The position numbers and the translations under genes are program-made. A model generated the notes under the pieces. It did no database searches, was not told where the DNA came from, and saw only the letters and a list, made by a program, of their open reading frames with translations. 64,000 nucleotides of DNA from an uncultured Clostridium sp. (lineage in GTDB: Bacteria > Bacillota > Clostridia > Lachnospirales > Lachnospiraceae): contig CAKSBP010000002.1 in the NCBI GenBank assembly GCA_934438135.1, positions 124,001 to 188,000 on the forward strand. Direction: 5' to 3'. Numbering within the stretch: position 1 is the stretch's first letter; each line of letters opens with the position of its first letter. This document shows positions 51,950 to 60,832 of the stretch, piece after piece.

Positions 51950-52924
51950 ATGGCAAAAGAAGTAAATACAATTGGCGTATTAACAAGTGGTGGGGATGCA
52001 CCTGGAATGAATGCTGCTATCCGAGCTGTCGTTAGAACAGCCCTGGCAAATGGAAAAAAGGTAAAGGGGATCCGCAGAGGTTACAGCGGTCTTTTGGAAG
52101 AAGATATCATTGATATGGACGCAGTCAGTGTTTCTGATATCATCGGACGAGGCGGTACAATTCTTTACACAGCAAGATGTGCAGAGATGAGAACCGAAGA
52201 AGGACAGCGTAAAGCTGCTGATATCTGTAAAAAGCATGGTATCGATGGTCTTGTAGTAATCGGTGGAGATGGTTCTTTTCAGGGTGCAAGAAAGCTTGCA
52301 GCACTTGGAATTAACACAGTAGGTCTTCCAGGTACGATTGATCTTGATATCGCCTGCACTGAATACACAATTGGTTTTGATACTGCTGTAAACACAGCTA
52401 TGGAAGCTATCGATAAGATTAGAGATACTTCTACTTCTCATGAGAGATGTAGTGTTATCGAAGTAATGGGTAGAAATGCCGGATACATCGCTTTATGGTG
52501 TGGTATTGCCAATGGTGCAGAAAGGATTTTGACAACAGAACGATATGACCACAATGAGGACAAGATTATCAGCAATATCATTGAAAAGCGAAAAACAGGC
52601 AAGAAACATTATATTATCGTAAATGCAGAAGGTATCGGCCATTCTGAAGAGTTAGCGAAGAAGATTGAAGCTGAAACAGGTATGGAGACGAGAGCTACGA
52701 TTATCGGGCATATTCAGCGTGGTGGAAGCCCTACATGTAAGGATAGAGTTTATGCATCTACTATGGGTGCAAAAGCAGTTGACTTATTATGTGAAGGAAA
52801 GTCCAACCGTGTAGTAGGATATCGTCATGGAAACTTTGTAGATTATGATATCGAAGAAGCATTAAGTATGACAAAGGATATTGATGAATATATGTATGAA
52901 ATGTCTGCAAAATTATCCAGATAA
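51950..52924 (+). CDS. pfkA: ATP-dependent 6-phosphofructokinase
   Basis: A 324-residue glycolytic enzyme turning fructose 6-phosphate into fructose 1,6-bisphosphate. TSGGDAPGMNAAIRA, GRGGTILYTAR, and GGDGS with Gly108, the mark of ATP- instead of pyrophosphate-dependence. The catalytic loop reads PGTIDLDIACTEYTIGFDTA: both aspartates D131 and D133 are kept, but the residue between them is Leu where most enzymes have Asn. MGRNAGYIAL and GHIQRGGSPT complete the active site. dnaE-pfkA order is common in Firmicutes. Confidence 0.95.
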   Translation: MAKEVNTIGVLTSGGDAPGMNAAIRAVVRTALANGKKVKGIRRGYSGLLEEDIIDMDAVSVSDIIGRGGTILYTARCAEMRTEEGQRKAADICKKHGIDGLVVIGGDGSFQGARKLAALGINTVGLPGTIDLDIACTEYTIGFDTAVNTAMEAIDKIRDTSTSHERCSVIEVMGRNAGYIALWCGIANGAERILTTERYDHNEDKIISNIIEKRKTGKKHYIIVNAEGIGHSEELAKKIEAETGMETRATIIGHIQRGGSPTCKDRVYASTMGAKAVDLLCEGKSNRVVGYRHGNFVDYDIEEALSMTKDIDEYMYEMSAKLSR

Positions 52925-52983
52925 TCGGTTTCACTTTTCATAATTATGATAAATGAAATAAACGGTTTTTAAGAACTGTAAAG

Positions 52984-53036
52984 AGAGCGTATCGCAGAAT
53001 TAGTTGTCAGTTAACTTAAGCGTACGCTCTTTGTTT
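52984..53036 (+). terminator. Terminator after pfkA
   Basis: AGAGCGTA pairs with TACGCTCT over a long loop, followed by TTGTTT. Confidence 0.7.
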
Positions 53037-53094
53037 ATGCCCGAAATGAATATTCAAACCCAAAAGAGAATAAAAGAAAGAAAGGAAGAAAAGA

Positions 53095-54837
53095 ATGAAA
53101 CAAAATAATAGAATGAAACGTTTTTTTTCCTATTATAAGCCATATAAAAAATTGTTTTTTCTGGATATGCTCTGCGCATTTATTGTAGCCGCAGTTACAT
53201 TGGTTTACCCACTGCTCATTCGTTACATTACAAATGATGTATTAGTGAATTACGAAATGAATGCGGCAATGAAAATCATTATCCGCATTAGTATTGTGAT
53301 GTTCGGACTGGCCATTATCCAGATGCTCTGTAACTATTTTATTTCCTATCAGGGACATATGATGGGAGCTTATATGGAGTATGATATGAGAAATGAAATC
53401 TTTTCTCATTATCAGAAACTGTCTTTTAATTTTTATGACAATCAGAAAACTGGACAGCTGATGTCCAGGGTAACCAATGATTTGTTTGATATTACAGAAT
53501 TGTGTCATCATGGACCAGAGGATGTTGTTATCTCTGTCATTAAGTTTGTGGGAGCCTTTTTTATCTTGTTCCGGGTAAACTGGCAGCTGACATTGATTAT
53601 TTTTGCATTTATTCCAGTTATGGTACTGTTTGCATTGAAAATCAGAAAGAAGATGCATGAAGCATTTCGAAAGAACCGGGAGAAAATAGCGGATATCAAT
53701 GCCCAGATTGAAGATAATTTATCTGGAATCCGTGTGGTGAAATCCTTTGCTAATGAAGAGTTGGAAGTGAAACATTTTAAGCAGGGAAATGATCGGTTTG
53801 TGGATACAAAAAGGAACAGTTATATTCATATGGCAACCTTTCATTCTGGTCTTAATTTCTTTATTTTTCTGCTTCAGCTTGCAGCAGTGGCAGGCGGTGG
53901 ATTTTTTATTGTAAAGAGGATTATTGATATCAGCGATCTTTTGACATTTGTGCTTTATATTAATAACCTGATTGAGCCGATTAATAAGCTGATAAACTTT
54001 ACGGAGCAGTTTCAGCAGGGAATTACAGGATTTAACCGCTTCATGGATATCATGGAAATTGAACCGGATATTGTGGATAAGCCAGGTGCGGTCGAACTTG
54101 TAAATCCAAAGGGGGAGATTACCTTTGAAAACGTAGCATTTCAGTACAAAGATACCACAAGCGAAGTATTCCACAATATTAACTTGAAAGTTCATGCAGG
54201 GGACTATATTGCACTTGTAGGAGCATCTGGTGTTGGAAAGACAACCATGTGCAGTCTGATTCCTAGATTTTATGAAATTTCCGATGGAGCGATTAAGATA
54301 GATGGACGAAATATCCAGGATATTACGCTTAATTCCCTTCGAAGTAATATTGGTGTGGTACAGCAGGATGTTTATCTGTTCGCGGGAACAGTTCTGGATA
54401 ATATTCGCTATGGAAATCTTCATGCTACGAAGGAAGAAGTAATTGAAGCAGCAAAAAATGCTAATGCCCATGAGTTTATCATGCAGCTTCCAGATGGTTA
54501 TGAGACAGATATTGGACAGCGTGGAGTTAAGCTTTCTGGAGGTCAGAAACAGAGATTGAGTATTGCCAGAGTATTTTTAAAGAATCCGGCAATTTTGATT
54601 TTTGATGAAGCAACTTCCGCACTGGATAATGAAAGTGAAAAGATTGTGCAGGAATCATTGGAAAAGCTGGCTAAGAATCGTACCACCTTTGTAATTGCCC
54701 ATCGCTTAACTACCATTCGCAATGCAAAGCACATTCTTGTGCTGACAGAGGATGGCATCAAAGAACAAGGAACCCATGAGGAACTTATGAGTAAGGATGG
54801 ATTGTATAAACATTTATATGCCATGGCTTCCAGATAA
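53095..54837 (+). CDS. ABC-type exporter, fused permease and ATPase
   Basis: A 580-residue half-transporter of the multidrug/lipid exporter class. Six membrane helices in residues ~15-300 with the coupling-helix region DNQKTGQLMSRVTNDLFDI; nucleotide-binding domain with Walker A GASGVGKTT at 376-384, signature LSGGQKQR at 480, Walker B ILIFDEATSALDNES and switch His in VIAHRLTTI. It works as a homodimer or with a partner; no partner gene adjoins. The substrate is unknown. Monocistronic as far as visible. Confidence 0.9.
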   Translation: MKQNNRMKRFFSYYKPYKKLFFLDMLCAFIVAAVTLVYPLLIRYITNDVLVNYEMNAAMKIIIRISIVMFGLAIIQMLCNYFISYQGHMMGAYMEYDMRNEIFSHYQKLSFNFYDNQKTGQLMSRVTNDLFDITELCHHGPEDVVISVIKFVGAFFILFRVNWQLTLIIFAFIPVMVLFALKIRKKMHEAFRKNREKIADINAQIEDNLSGIRVVKSFANEELEVKHFKQGNDRFVDTKRNSYIHMATFHSGLNFFIFLLQLAAVAGGGFFIVKRIIDISDLLTFVLYINNLIEPINKLINFTEQFQQGITGFNRFMDIMEIEPDIVDKPGAVELVNPKGEITFENVAFQYKDTTSEVFHNINLKVHAGDYIALVGASGVGKTTMCSLIPRFYEISDGAIKIDGRNIQDITLNSLRSNIGVVQQDVYLFAGTVLDNIRYGNLHATKEEVIEAAKNANAHEFIMQLPDGYETDIGQRGVKLSGGQKQRLSIARVFLKNPAILIFDEATSALDNESEKIVQESLEKLAKNRTTFVIAHRLTTIRNAKHILVLTEDGIKEQGTHEELMSKDGLYKHLYAMASR

Positions 54838-54909
54838 TCAGGTATGGATTTGCCAAAATAGTTAATACTTTAGTTAACAAAGGTATATTCAGAGAAGGGG
54901 GAACTGATT

Positions 54910-55278
54910 GTGAAAAAAAAATGGAAGCGAGAAAGTTTAGAGACGGTATACGCATTTTGCAGTATACGAAGCTATTCTTTTTTGGTCAAAGAGAGTGGAA
55001 CTAAAAAAGTGAAAAGTGTTTATTTGATTCAGGGTGTAGGAATGAGTGGGAGACATGAAACACTTGATATTCGCCTAAGGAAAGATGATTCTACGGAATA
55101 CTGGTGTGAGGTGTTATCTTCTTTAAAGCAAAGAGGTGCAAAGCGAATTATATTATTTTATGCAGATGGGATTCCAAATCTGAAAGAGGCAGCAGAACGA
55201 GTCTATTCCGGTAAAATACAGAGAATTCTGACAAGAAAGGCTTATGATGAAGTAGAGATAAAAGAAAAATATGAATAA
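54910..55278 (+). pseudogene. IS256-family (Mutator) transposase remnant, intact 122-residue ORF
   Basis: A 122-residue basic protein whose middle (KSVYLIQGVGMSGRHETLDIRLRKDDSTEYWCEVLSSLKQRGAKRIILFYADGIPNLKEA) follows the pattern of IS256-family transposase catalytic domains (xxxIGV..EGxxEVLG..., FWxxxLxxLKxRG, DGxxGLxxA). A full transposase has about 400 residues. The first catalytic Asp position falls in SIRSYSFLV and is lost; the second Asp remains in YADGIPN; the third, Glu, would lie beyond the end. No terminal inverted repeats are evident. It keeps a GTG start, a purine-rich ribosome site and its own terminator, so it may be expressed. Listed as a remnant; a domesticated gene is possible. 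Confidence 0.6.
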
Positions 55279-55318
55279 AAAAAGAGTCATTGGAGAAAAA
55301 ATCCAATGACTCTTTTTA
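55278..55318. terminator. Bidirectional terminator
   Basis: AAAAAGAGTCATTGGA and TCCAATGACTCTTTTT form a perfect 16-bp stem with A and T flanks, between convergent genes. Confidence 0.92.
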
Positions 55319-55335
55319 TAGATAATAATAAATTT

Positions 55336-55839
55336 TTATTCATGACTATCCAAGTCAATTACTGTAACATCTGATTCGTCTTTTGATTCGTCTGCATTAC
55401 CCGTCATATTTTCTTTTGCGGAATGAAAGGCGTTGGAAACGTCTTCTTTCACTGTTTCTGCAGTATCTGTTACTGCATCTTTTACATCTTTTGCAGCATT
55501 GCTGACAGAATCTTTTATATTAGATGCCATATCTTTCATATCATCTTTTAAATTCTCAGCAGTCTGTTTCATATCTTCAGCAGTATCTTTCACGGCTTGT
55601 TTTGCAGAATCCATATTCAAAGTTACATATTCACGGGAAGAAGAACCTGGTTTTGAATGAGAATCGATATCGTCTTCATCATAGAGATCTTCTTCAAAAT
55701 CCTCAAAATCTTCGAAGTCCTCAAAATCATCTGATGCATCTTTAGGTTCATTGTATAGCTTTTTAAAAACATAGTAAGCCCCGCCAGCAACAGCGGCTAG
55801 AGAGCAGGTTGTTGCTAAAAACTTGCCAAATTTCTTCAT
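55336..55839 (-). CDS. Membrane-anchored acidic protein with YtxH/LEA-like amphipathic repeats
   Basis: A 167-residue protein. Residues ~6-26 form one membrane helix (FLATTCSLAAVAGGAYYVFKK). A strongly acidic stretch follows with the tripeptide unit DFE repeated (DDFEDFEDFEDFEEDLYDED). Residues ~75-145 form amphipathic helical repeats rich in Ala, Lys, Asp and Thr (SAKQAVKDTAEDMKQTAENL, MASNIKDSVSNAAKDVKDAV), the style of LEA/YtxH/apolipoprotein-like stress proteins. The first residues resemble the YtxH-type opening. It probably lies on the envelope or buffers stress; function is not established. Ribosome site AGAAAGGAAG before ATG. Confidence 0.65.
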   Translation of the reverse strand: MKKFGKFLATTCSLAAVAGGAYYVFKKLYNEPKDASDDFEDFEDFEDFEEDLYDEDDIDSHSKPGSSSREYVTLNMDSAKQAVKDTAEDMKQTAENLKDDMKDMASNIKDSVSNAAKDVKDAVTDTAETVKEDVSNAFHSAKENMTGNADESKDESDVTVIDLDSHE

Positions 55840-55894
55840 AGGTTATACTTCCTTTCTAATAAAAATTATACCCTTGTTTTCTTGTTATAATTCG

Positions 55895-55928
55895 GCAGGG
55901 TTCAAATACTGTAAAATTTGAATCCTGC
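55895..55928 (-). other. 13-bp hairpin between the L,D-transpeptidase and the acidic protein genes
   Basis: GCAGGATTCAAAT pairs with ATTTGAACCCTGC (one wobble) on the minus strand. The T tract after it is absent (CGAATTATAAC), so it is a weak terminator or mRNA-processing hairpin. Weak promoter-like TATAAT follows for the acidic-protein gene. Confidence 0.5.
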
Positions 55929-55988
55929 GGTTGGTATAAAAATTTCTGGATATAATAATGGTTAATAGAGACTTCAAATAGTTATCCA

Positions 55989-57371
55989 TTAACTATTATA
56001 AACTACAACAGGAGTACCCTTTTCAATATGATGGAAAACCTTCTCTGCTGCAGAAAAAGGAAGATTAACACATCCATGGGAACCATTATTTTTGTAAATG
56101 CTTCCACCAAAAGAGTTTCTCCAGGCAGCATCATGCAGGCCGACGTTGTAGTAAAAAGGCATCCAATAGGTTACGCTGGAACTGTAATTTTCACCTACCA
56201 GAGTAGCATCTTTTTCTTTGTAAGTAATCTGAAAAATACCAGATGGAGTATCATGTCCCTGACTTGAATTACCGGTTACACAGTCTGTGTCTACAACCAG
56301 CTTTCCGTTTTCATAGACCCATACATGCTGTTTTGACAAGTCAATTTCTATATAGCTGTCTCCAATATCATTTTTTGCACGCGAACGGGCACTCTGTGAG
56401 TAAATTGGCTCAATCGTAGCATCTTTGCCTTCTTTTATAGTAGAAACCAGATGTTCCACTTCATCGGCACGGTTGATAAGCCATCCATAGTCACCACCGC
56501 TGATTTCTATAACTTTGCCATCATGATCAACAAAATCTCTGGTTTTACCATACGTATTATAAATTTTAGCAATGGAATCAATGTAAGAACGCACTTTTTC
56601 CAGATTAAAGTTTACCTCAAGCTTATCGTCGGGTTCCATCCAGTCACGGATATAGGAAGAATCGACTACCTCTGTTGTATATTCAAAATTATATGTGATT
56701 TTTACTTTTGCATATTTATTTAATGTATTAACAAGTTCTTTCAGTTTATTAGAATCTGAAGTAACAGAAGGTTCGGTATAGCAGCCTGCTTTACTGATGC
56801 TTAGCTTTTTGTCACCATTCTGAATAGCCGATTTAACAGCCTTTGTGAGCTTGTTTCTCTTCACTTTGGAACCCAAGGTTTCTGGTACAATTTTATAACT
56901 GTTTCCTCTGTATTCTGTATGTGCATCGGTGGGAGCAACATTATTTTCTGACTGAAAGAATTTTAAAGACTGAATCTTTGCATCCAGTTTGTCTTCGTCG
57001 TATGTTGTGGTTACCTGCATATCGTTTGAATTTTTGCTGAACATACTAAAAATCCACTTAAAAGGATTTTGTGCATCTTTCAATTTCTGAATAGAACCAT
57101 CAGAAACATATGCATAGTCAATGTCGTCTGCACTAATAATATCAGTAAGGTTATCGCGTCCTTTGATTTGAAGCACATAATCCGCTGTATCTTTCGAAAT
57201 ACTGTCTTCCACTTCGGACACCGTTTTATTACTATAATTGATACCATTAATGTATGAACCAAAATAAAAGCGGGATTTAAAATGTAGAGTAAATCCCAAA
57301 TAAACGGCGATTATGACTAAGAGAGTAACAGCAAAAGTGATTAAAAATAGTTTTTTGCGTTTCGTATTCAT
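55989..57371 (-). CDS. L,D-transpeptidase with N-terminal peptidoglycan-binding-type domains
   Basis: A 460-residue cell-wall enzyme. N-terminal membrane anchor (LFLITFAVTLLVIIAVYLGF), two VanW/PG-binding-4-like modules between about 60 and 310 (GINYSNKTVSEVEDSI; later ISGGDYGWLINRADEVEHL), then the YkuD catalytic domain starting SYIEIDLSKQHVWVYENGK. The active site is NVGLHDAAWRNSFGG and SHGCVNLP with nucleophile Cys434. It makes 3-3 crosslinks in peptidoglycan or anchors proteins. It resembles the widespread clostridial L,D-transpeptidase/peptidoglycan-binding proteins. Monocistronic on the minus strand. Confidence 0.92.
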   Translation of the reverse strand: MNTKRKKLFLITFAVTLLVIIAVYLGFTLHFKSRFYFGSYINGINYSNKTVSEVEDSISKDTADYVLQIKGRDNLTDIISADDIDYAYVSDGSIQKLKDAQNPFKWIFSMFSKNSNDMQVTTTYDEDKLDAKIQSLKFFQSENNVAPTDAHTEYRGNSYKIVPETLGSKVKRNKLTKAVKSAIQNGDKKLSISKAGCYTEPSVTSDSNKLKELVNTLNKYAKVKITYNFEYTTEVVDSSYIRDWMEPDDKLEVNFNLEKVRSYIDSIAKIYNTYGKTRDFVDHDGKVIEISGGDYGWLINRADEVEHLVSTIKEGKDATIEPIYSQSARSRAKNDIGDSYIEIDLSKQHVWVYENGKLVVDTDCVTGNSSQGHDTPSGIFQITYKEKDATLVGENYSSSVTYWMPFYYNVGLHDAAWRNSFGGSIYKNNGSHGCVNLPFSAAEKVFHHIEKGTPVVVYNS

Positions 57372-57539
57372 CTTTTTCCTTCTCTTTTCCTTTATTTATC
57401 TGCCAACATCAAGGTAATGTTAACGTCATTCTAAACTAGTATAACATGTTTGCCATAGAACTTCCAATAAAAATATAAAATAACCATCTATATTATTATA
57501 TATATAGACAGTCTGGAAAAATAGAACTAAAAAAATAAA

Positions 57540-57568
57540 TTGACATTAAATAGTAAATGTGCTAATAT
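57540..57568 (+). promoter_or_regulatory. Sigma-A promoter of the trp T-box transcript
   Basis: TTGACA (57540-57545), 17 bases, TAATAT (57563-57568). Confidence 0.75.
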
Positions 57569-57587
57569 ATAGATATAGTTAAATTGC

Positions 57588-57943
57588 GAGAAAATCAAAG
57601 AGCAAAAGTAGTACTACAGATGGTACATTGCAGAGAGTCGGGTATGGTGGAAACCGGTATGAGGATTCTGATAGGAATGGATTTGTGAGATGTCAGGTGA
57701 AGCTTATAGACTAAGTGTGTAGCTGGAACCGTTTCCCTACGTTATAAGGGTAAGATATCGAAGAGACTGTTGGAAAACAGGGTTTTCTGTATCGGAATGA
57801 GTTAATATAAAATGGTGGCGGGTATTTTCTATTTAGAAAGTACTTATTTTTTTGCTTAAAATAACGGCATTTTATATTATGAATATGGGTGGCACCACGA
57901 ATTTTCGTCCCTGGTAGTTTCAAAACTATCAGGGATTTTTTTT
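57588..57943 (+). ncRNA. T-box riboswitch, tRNA-Trp specific
   Basis: A leader of about 350 bases before trpE. The T-box sequence GGGTGGCACCACG is at 57887-57899, and the downstream terminator (TCCCTGGTAGTTT with AAACTATCAGGGA, 57908-57935, then T8) can form instead of the antiterminator. In stem I the specifier loop has the expected AGTA on the 5' side (near 57608) and GAA followed by UGG at 57678-57680, the tryptophan codon. Uncharged tRNA-Trp would stabilise the antiterminator and switch the operon on. No coding region of its own. Confidence 0.9.
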
Positions 57944-57970
57944 ACTCTGATTTAGGAAAGGATGAGGAAC

Positions 57971-59389
57971 GTGAGAAAGTTAAGGGCGTATCGAAAGACA
58001 GTTAGTATTGTAAAAGAAACAACAATTGGTTTATATGAAAGTCTTGCTGGAAAGAACACCGGATTCCTGTTGGAGAGCTATGATAAAAACAATGGACGGT
58101 ATTCGATTTTTGGAACTAAGCCAGAAGAGATTATTTCCTCTAAGGGACAGAGTCTTGTGATTGAGAGAAAAGATGGAACCAAGGAAGTTCGGGAAGGAAA
58201 TCCATATATCAAGCTAAGAGAATATTTTCAAGAATTTAATGTAACAAAGGAAGATGGAGAACTTGCTTTTTCTGGTGGATTTCTGGGAAGTCTTGGATAT
58301 GACTTTATTCGTTATACGGAGGATATTCCAGATGAGAATGAAGATGAAATCGGGATTGAGACAATTCAACTGATGTTTGCAAAAGAATTCATTGTAATTG
58401 ACCATATGGCAGAGACTATGTCAGGTGTGGTACTAGAGGAAGAGACGGAGGAAGGAAAACAGCGTGCAGTGAAGAGAGCAGGAGAACTCCTTGAGACTGC
58501 CTTATCTGGATACGATGAAGCACTAACAGAATATGATGAAGAATTAAGCCGTGATGGACGGATAGTAAAGAAATCAGATACATTGCAAGAGTATAGCGAA
58601 AAGGTAGATAAAATTAAGGATTACATAAAAGAAGGACACATTTTTCAGACGGTATTATCCCAGCGTTGGACAGTGAAAACAAAACAGGATGGCTTTACTT
58701 TATACAAAGGACTTAGAAAAGTAAATCCTTCCCCTTATTTATATTATTTTAAATTCCCGGAGTTTGAGATTATTGGAAGTTCACCAGAGATGCTGGTAAA
58801 GAAGGTCGAAAATAAAATTTATACCTGTCCGATTGCCGGAACCAGAAAACGTGGCAGGGATGCTGAAGAGGATAAACGGCTGAAAGAAGACTTACTGGCT
58901 GATCCAAAGGAACGGGCAGAGCATGTTATGCTGGTGGATTTAGCAAGAAATGACATGGGGCGTGTTTCTGAATTTGGAACAGTGAAAGTTTCACAATTTA
59001 TGGGGGTTCAGAACTACTCTCACGTCATGCATATTGTTTCCTTAGTAGAAGGAAAGATGAAGGGGCATTTAGAACCACTTGATTTGGCAGCGTCCTTTCT
59101 TCCAGCTGGAACTTTAAGCGGAGCACCGAAAATCCGTGCTATGGAAATTATTGATGAACTGGAATCTGTGCGGAGAGGACTTTATGGTGGAGCTACTGGA
59201 TACATAGAATTTAATGGAAATATGGATTTATGTATTACAATTCGTACTATGGTGAAAAAGGGTGAAAATGTTTATCTTCAGGCAGGAGCTGGAATTGTAT
59301 TAGATTCTATTCCAAAGAGCGAATACGAAGAATGTTGTAACAAGGTAATGGCATTGGCAAAGACATTGGTTCGGGAAGAACATCTGTAG
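57971..59389 (+). CDS. trpE: Anthranilate synthase component I
   Basis: A 472-residue enzyme (reading from GTG 57971) that converts chorismate to anthranilate with ammonia from TrpG. Conserved C-terminal chorismate-binding block: GHIFQTVLSQRW, NPSPYLYYF, IIGSSPEMLVK, CPIAGTRKRGRDAEED, DPKERAEHVMLVDLARND, LPAGTLSGAPKIRAMEII, GGATGYIEFNGNMDLCITIRT. The tryptophan-feedback site LLES lies near residue 35 (NTGFLLESYDKNNG). AGGAAAGG lies 9 bases before the GTG; an ATG nine bases earlier touches that site and is less likely. First gene after the T-box. Confidence 0.93.
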   Translation: MRKLRAYRKTVSIVKETTIGLYESLAGKNTGFLLESYDKNNGRYSIFGTKPEEIISSKGQSLVIERKDGTKEVREGNPYIKLREYFQEFNVTKEDGELAFSGGFLGSLGYDFIRYTEDIPDENEDEIGIETIQLMFAKEFIVIDHMAETMSGVVLEEETEEGKQRAVKRAGELLETALSGYDEALTEYDEELSRDGRIVKKSDTLQEYSEKVDKIKDYIKEGHIFQTVLSQRWTVKTKQDGFTLYKGLRKVNPSPYLYYFKFPEFEIIGSSPEMLVKKVENKIYTCPIAGTRKRGRDAEEDKRLKEDLLADPKERAEHVMLVDLARNDMGRVSEFGTVKVSQFMGVQNYSHVMHIVSLVEGKMKGHLEPLDLAASFLPAGTLSGAPKIRAMEIIDELESVRRGLYGGATGYIEFNGNMDLCITIRTMVKKGENVYLQAGAGIVLDSIPKSEYEECCNKVMALAKTLVREEHL

Positions 59390-59405
59390 AAGGGGGAGGA
59401 AAAAC

Positions 59406-59975
59406 ATGATATTATTAATTGATAATTACGATTCATTCACTTATAATTTATATCAGTATATTGGCATTTTCAATCCGGACATAAAGGTCGTCCGCAATGA
59501 TAAAATAACCATCGAGGAAATTAAACAACTGGCACCAGAGCGGATTGTACTGTCACCAGGGCCTAAAAGTCCAAAAGAAGCGGGCATCTGTATGGACGTA
59601 GTAAAAGAATTTTATGATAAAGTTCCGATTCTCGGAATCTGTCTGGGGCATCAGTGCATTGGCGCTGCATTTGGAGCCGTGGTTACGTATGCAAAAAATA
59701 TTCTTCATGGAAAACAGTCTCTCATCCAGCATGATGCAGATGGAATTTTTACTGGAATTGATTCTCCAATAAAAATTGCAAGATATCATTCTCTGGCAAT
59801 TGAGCCGGAAACTATGCCGAACTGTTTAAAAATCCTTGCTAAGACGGAAGATGGAGAGATTATGGCAGTCCGCCATACCAATTATCCGGTCGTTGGACTT
59901 CAGTTCCATCCAGAATCCATTTTTACCGATCATGGAAAGAAACTAATTGAAAATTTTGTAAATGATAAAATCTGA
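59406..59975 (+). CDS. trpG: Anthranilate synthase glutaminase component
   Basis: A 189-residue class I glutamine amidotransferase supplying ammonia to TrpE. Catalytic Cys79 in ILGICLGHQCIGAAFG, His168 and Glu170 in GLQFHPESIFT; oxyanion loop SPGPKSPKEAG. It is not fused to trpD, unlike in many bacteria. It starts 16 bases after trpE. It could also serve 4-amino-4-deoxychorismate synthase, as PabA/TrpG do in Bacillus. Confidence 0.93.
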   Translation: MILLIDNYDSFTYNLYQYIGIFNPDIKVVRNDKITIEEIKQLAPERIVLSPGPKSPKEAGICMDVVKEFYDKVPILGICLGHQCIGAAFGAVVTYAKNILHGKQSLIQHDADGIFTGIDSPIKIARYHSLAIEPETMPNCLKILAKTEDGEIMAVRHTNYPVVGLQFHPESIFTDHGKKLIENFVNDKI

Positions 59976-59985
59976 GGAGTTTGTT

Positions 59986-60786
59986 ATGATTCTTGATGAA
60001 ATAGTAAATGATAAGAAAAAGCGTTTGGTAGAGCATAAGCAGAAAATTAGTGAAAAAGAGATGATTCAAATGGCAGAGGGGTCAAAGCGGGTTAGTATCT
60101 CTTTTTATAAGGCTCTTGCAAAAGAAGGACTTTCTATTATTGGAGAATTTAAAAAAGCATCCCCTAGCATGGGGAATATTGAAAGTAAAATCAATTTAAC
60201 AGATCGGATTAGTCAGTATGAAAAATCAGTAGATGCCATTTCCTGTCTTACAGAGGAAGATCATTTTCATGGAAATATCGGATATCTGACAGAAATTAGA
60301 GGAATGACTGGGATCCCAGTGTTACGAAAAGATTTTATTATTGACCCATACCAGATTTATGAGGCAAAGGTGGCAGGAGCGGATGCAATTTTACTGATTG
60401 CAGCTATTTTAAATGATGAGCAGTTAAAAGGCTATTATGAGCTGGCTCATCAGTATGGACTGGATGTGCTGATGGAAGTTCATGATGAAGAAGAGATGGA
60501 TCGTGCAATTATGGCAGGTGCCGATATTATTGGTGTCAATAACCGGAATTTAAAGGATTTTACAATTTCGCTGGACACAACAAGACGATTAAGCAGTTAT
60601 CTGGATCAGAAGATTTCAGGAAAACGGCCGGTATTTGTTTCAGAAAGTGGTGTTATGAAAGAGGAAGACATTTCTTTTTTGAAGCAGTGTAACGTAGATG
60701 CACTCTTGATTGGAAGAGCATTTATGGAACATGAAAATCCAGAAGTGCTGGCAAATCATTGGAAATCGATTTATTTAATGTGCTAG
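59986..60786 (+). CDS. trpC: Indole-3-glycerol phosphate synthase
   Basis: A 266-residue TIM-barrel enzyme. Key stretches: IIGEFKKASPSMGNI (catalytic Glu and Lys), VLRKDFIIDPYQIYEAKVAGADAILLIAAIL, GLDVLMEVHDEEEMDRA, IGVNNRNLKDFTISLDTT, FVSESGVMKEEDISFL, ALLIGRAFM. Start chosen at the ATG after TGAGGAG; the reading from 59962 overlaps trpG and is less likely. It follows trpG directly, in the place where trpD would normally stand between them. Confidence 0.94.
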   Translation: MILDEIVNDKKKRLVEHKQKISEKEMIQMAEGSKRVSISFYKALAKEGLSIIGEFKKASPSMGNIESKINLTDRISQYEKSVDAISCLTEEDHFHGNIGYLTEIRGMTGIPVLRKDFIIDPYQIYEAKVAGADAILLIAAILNDEQLKGYYELAHQYGLDVLMEVHDEEEMDRAIMAGADIIGVNNRNLKDFTISLDTTRRLSSYLDQKISGKRPVFVSESGVMKEEDISFLKQCNVDALLIGRAFMEHENPEVLANHWKSIYLMC

Positions 60787-60832
60787 AAAGCATATACAAT
60801 GAAATACGATAACATGAAGGAGCTGATTAACC

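Noticed and set aside
57711..57923. 70-codon minus-strand frame upstream of trpE
   Set aside because: It lies wholly inside the T-box riboswitch and has no ribosome site.
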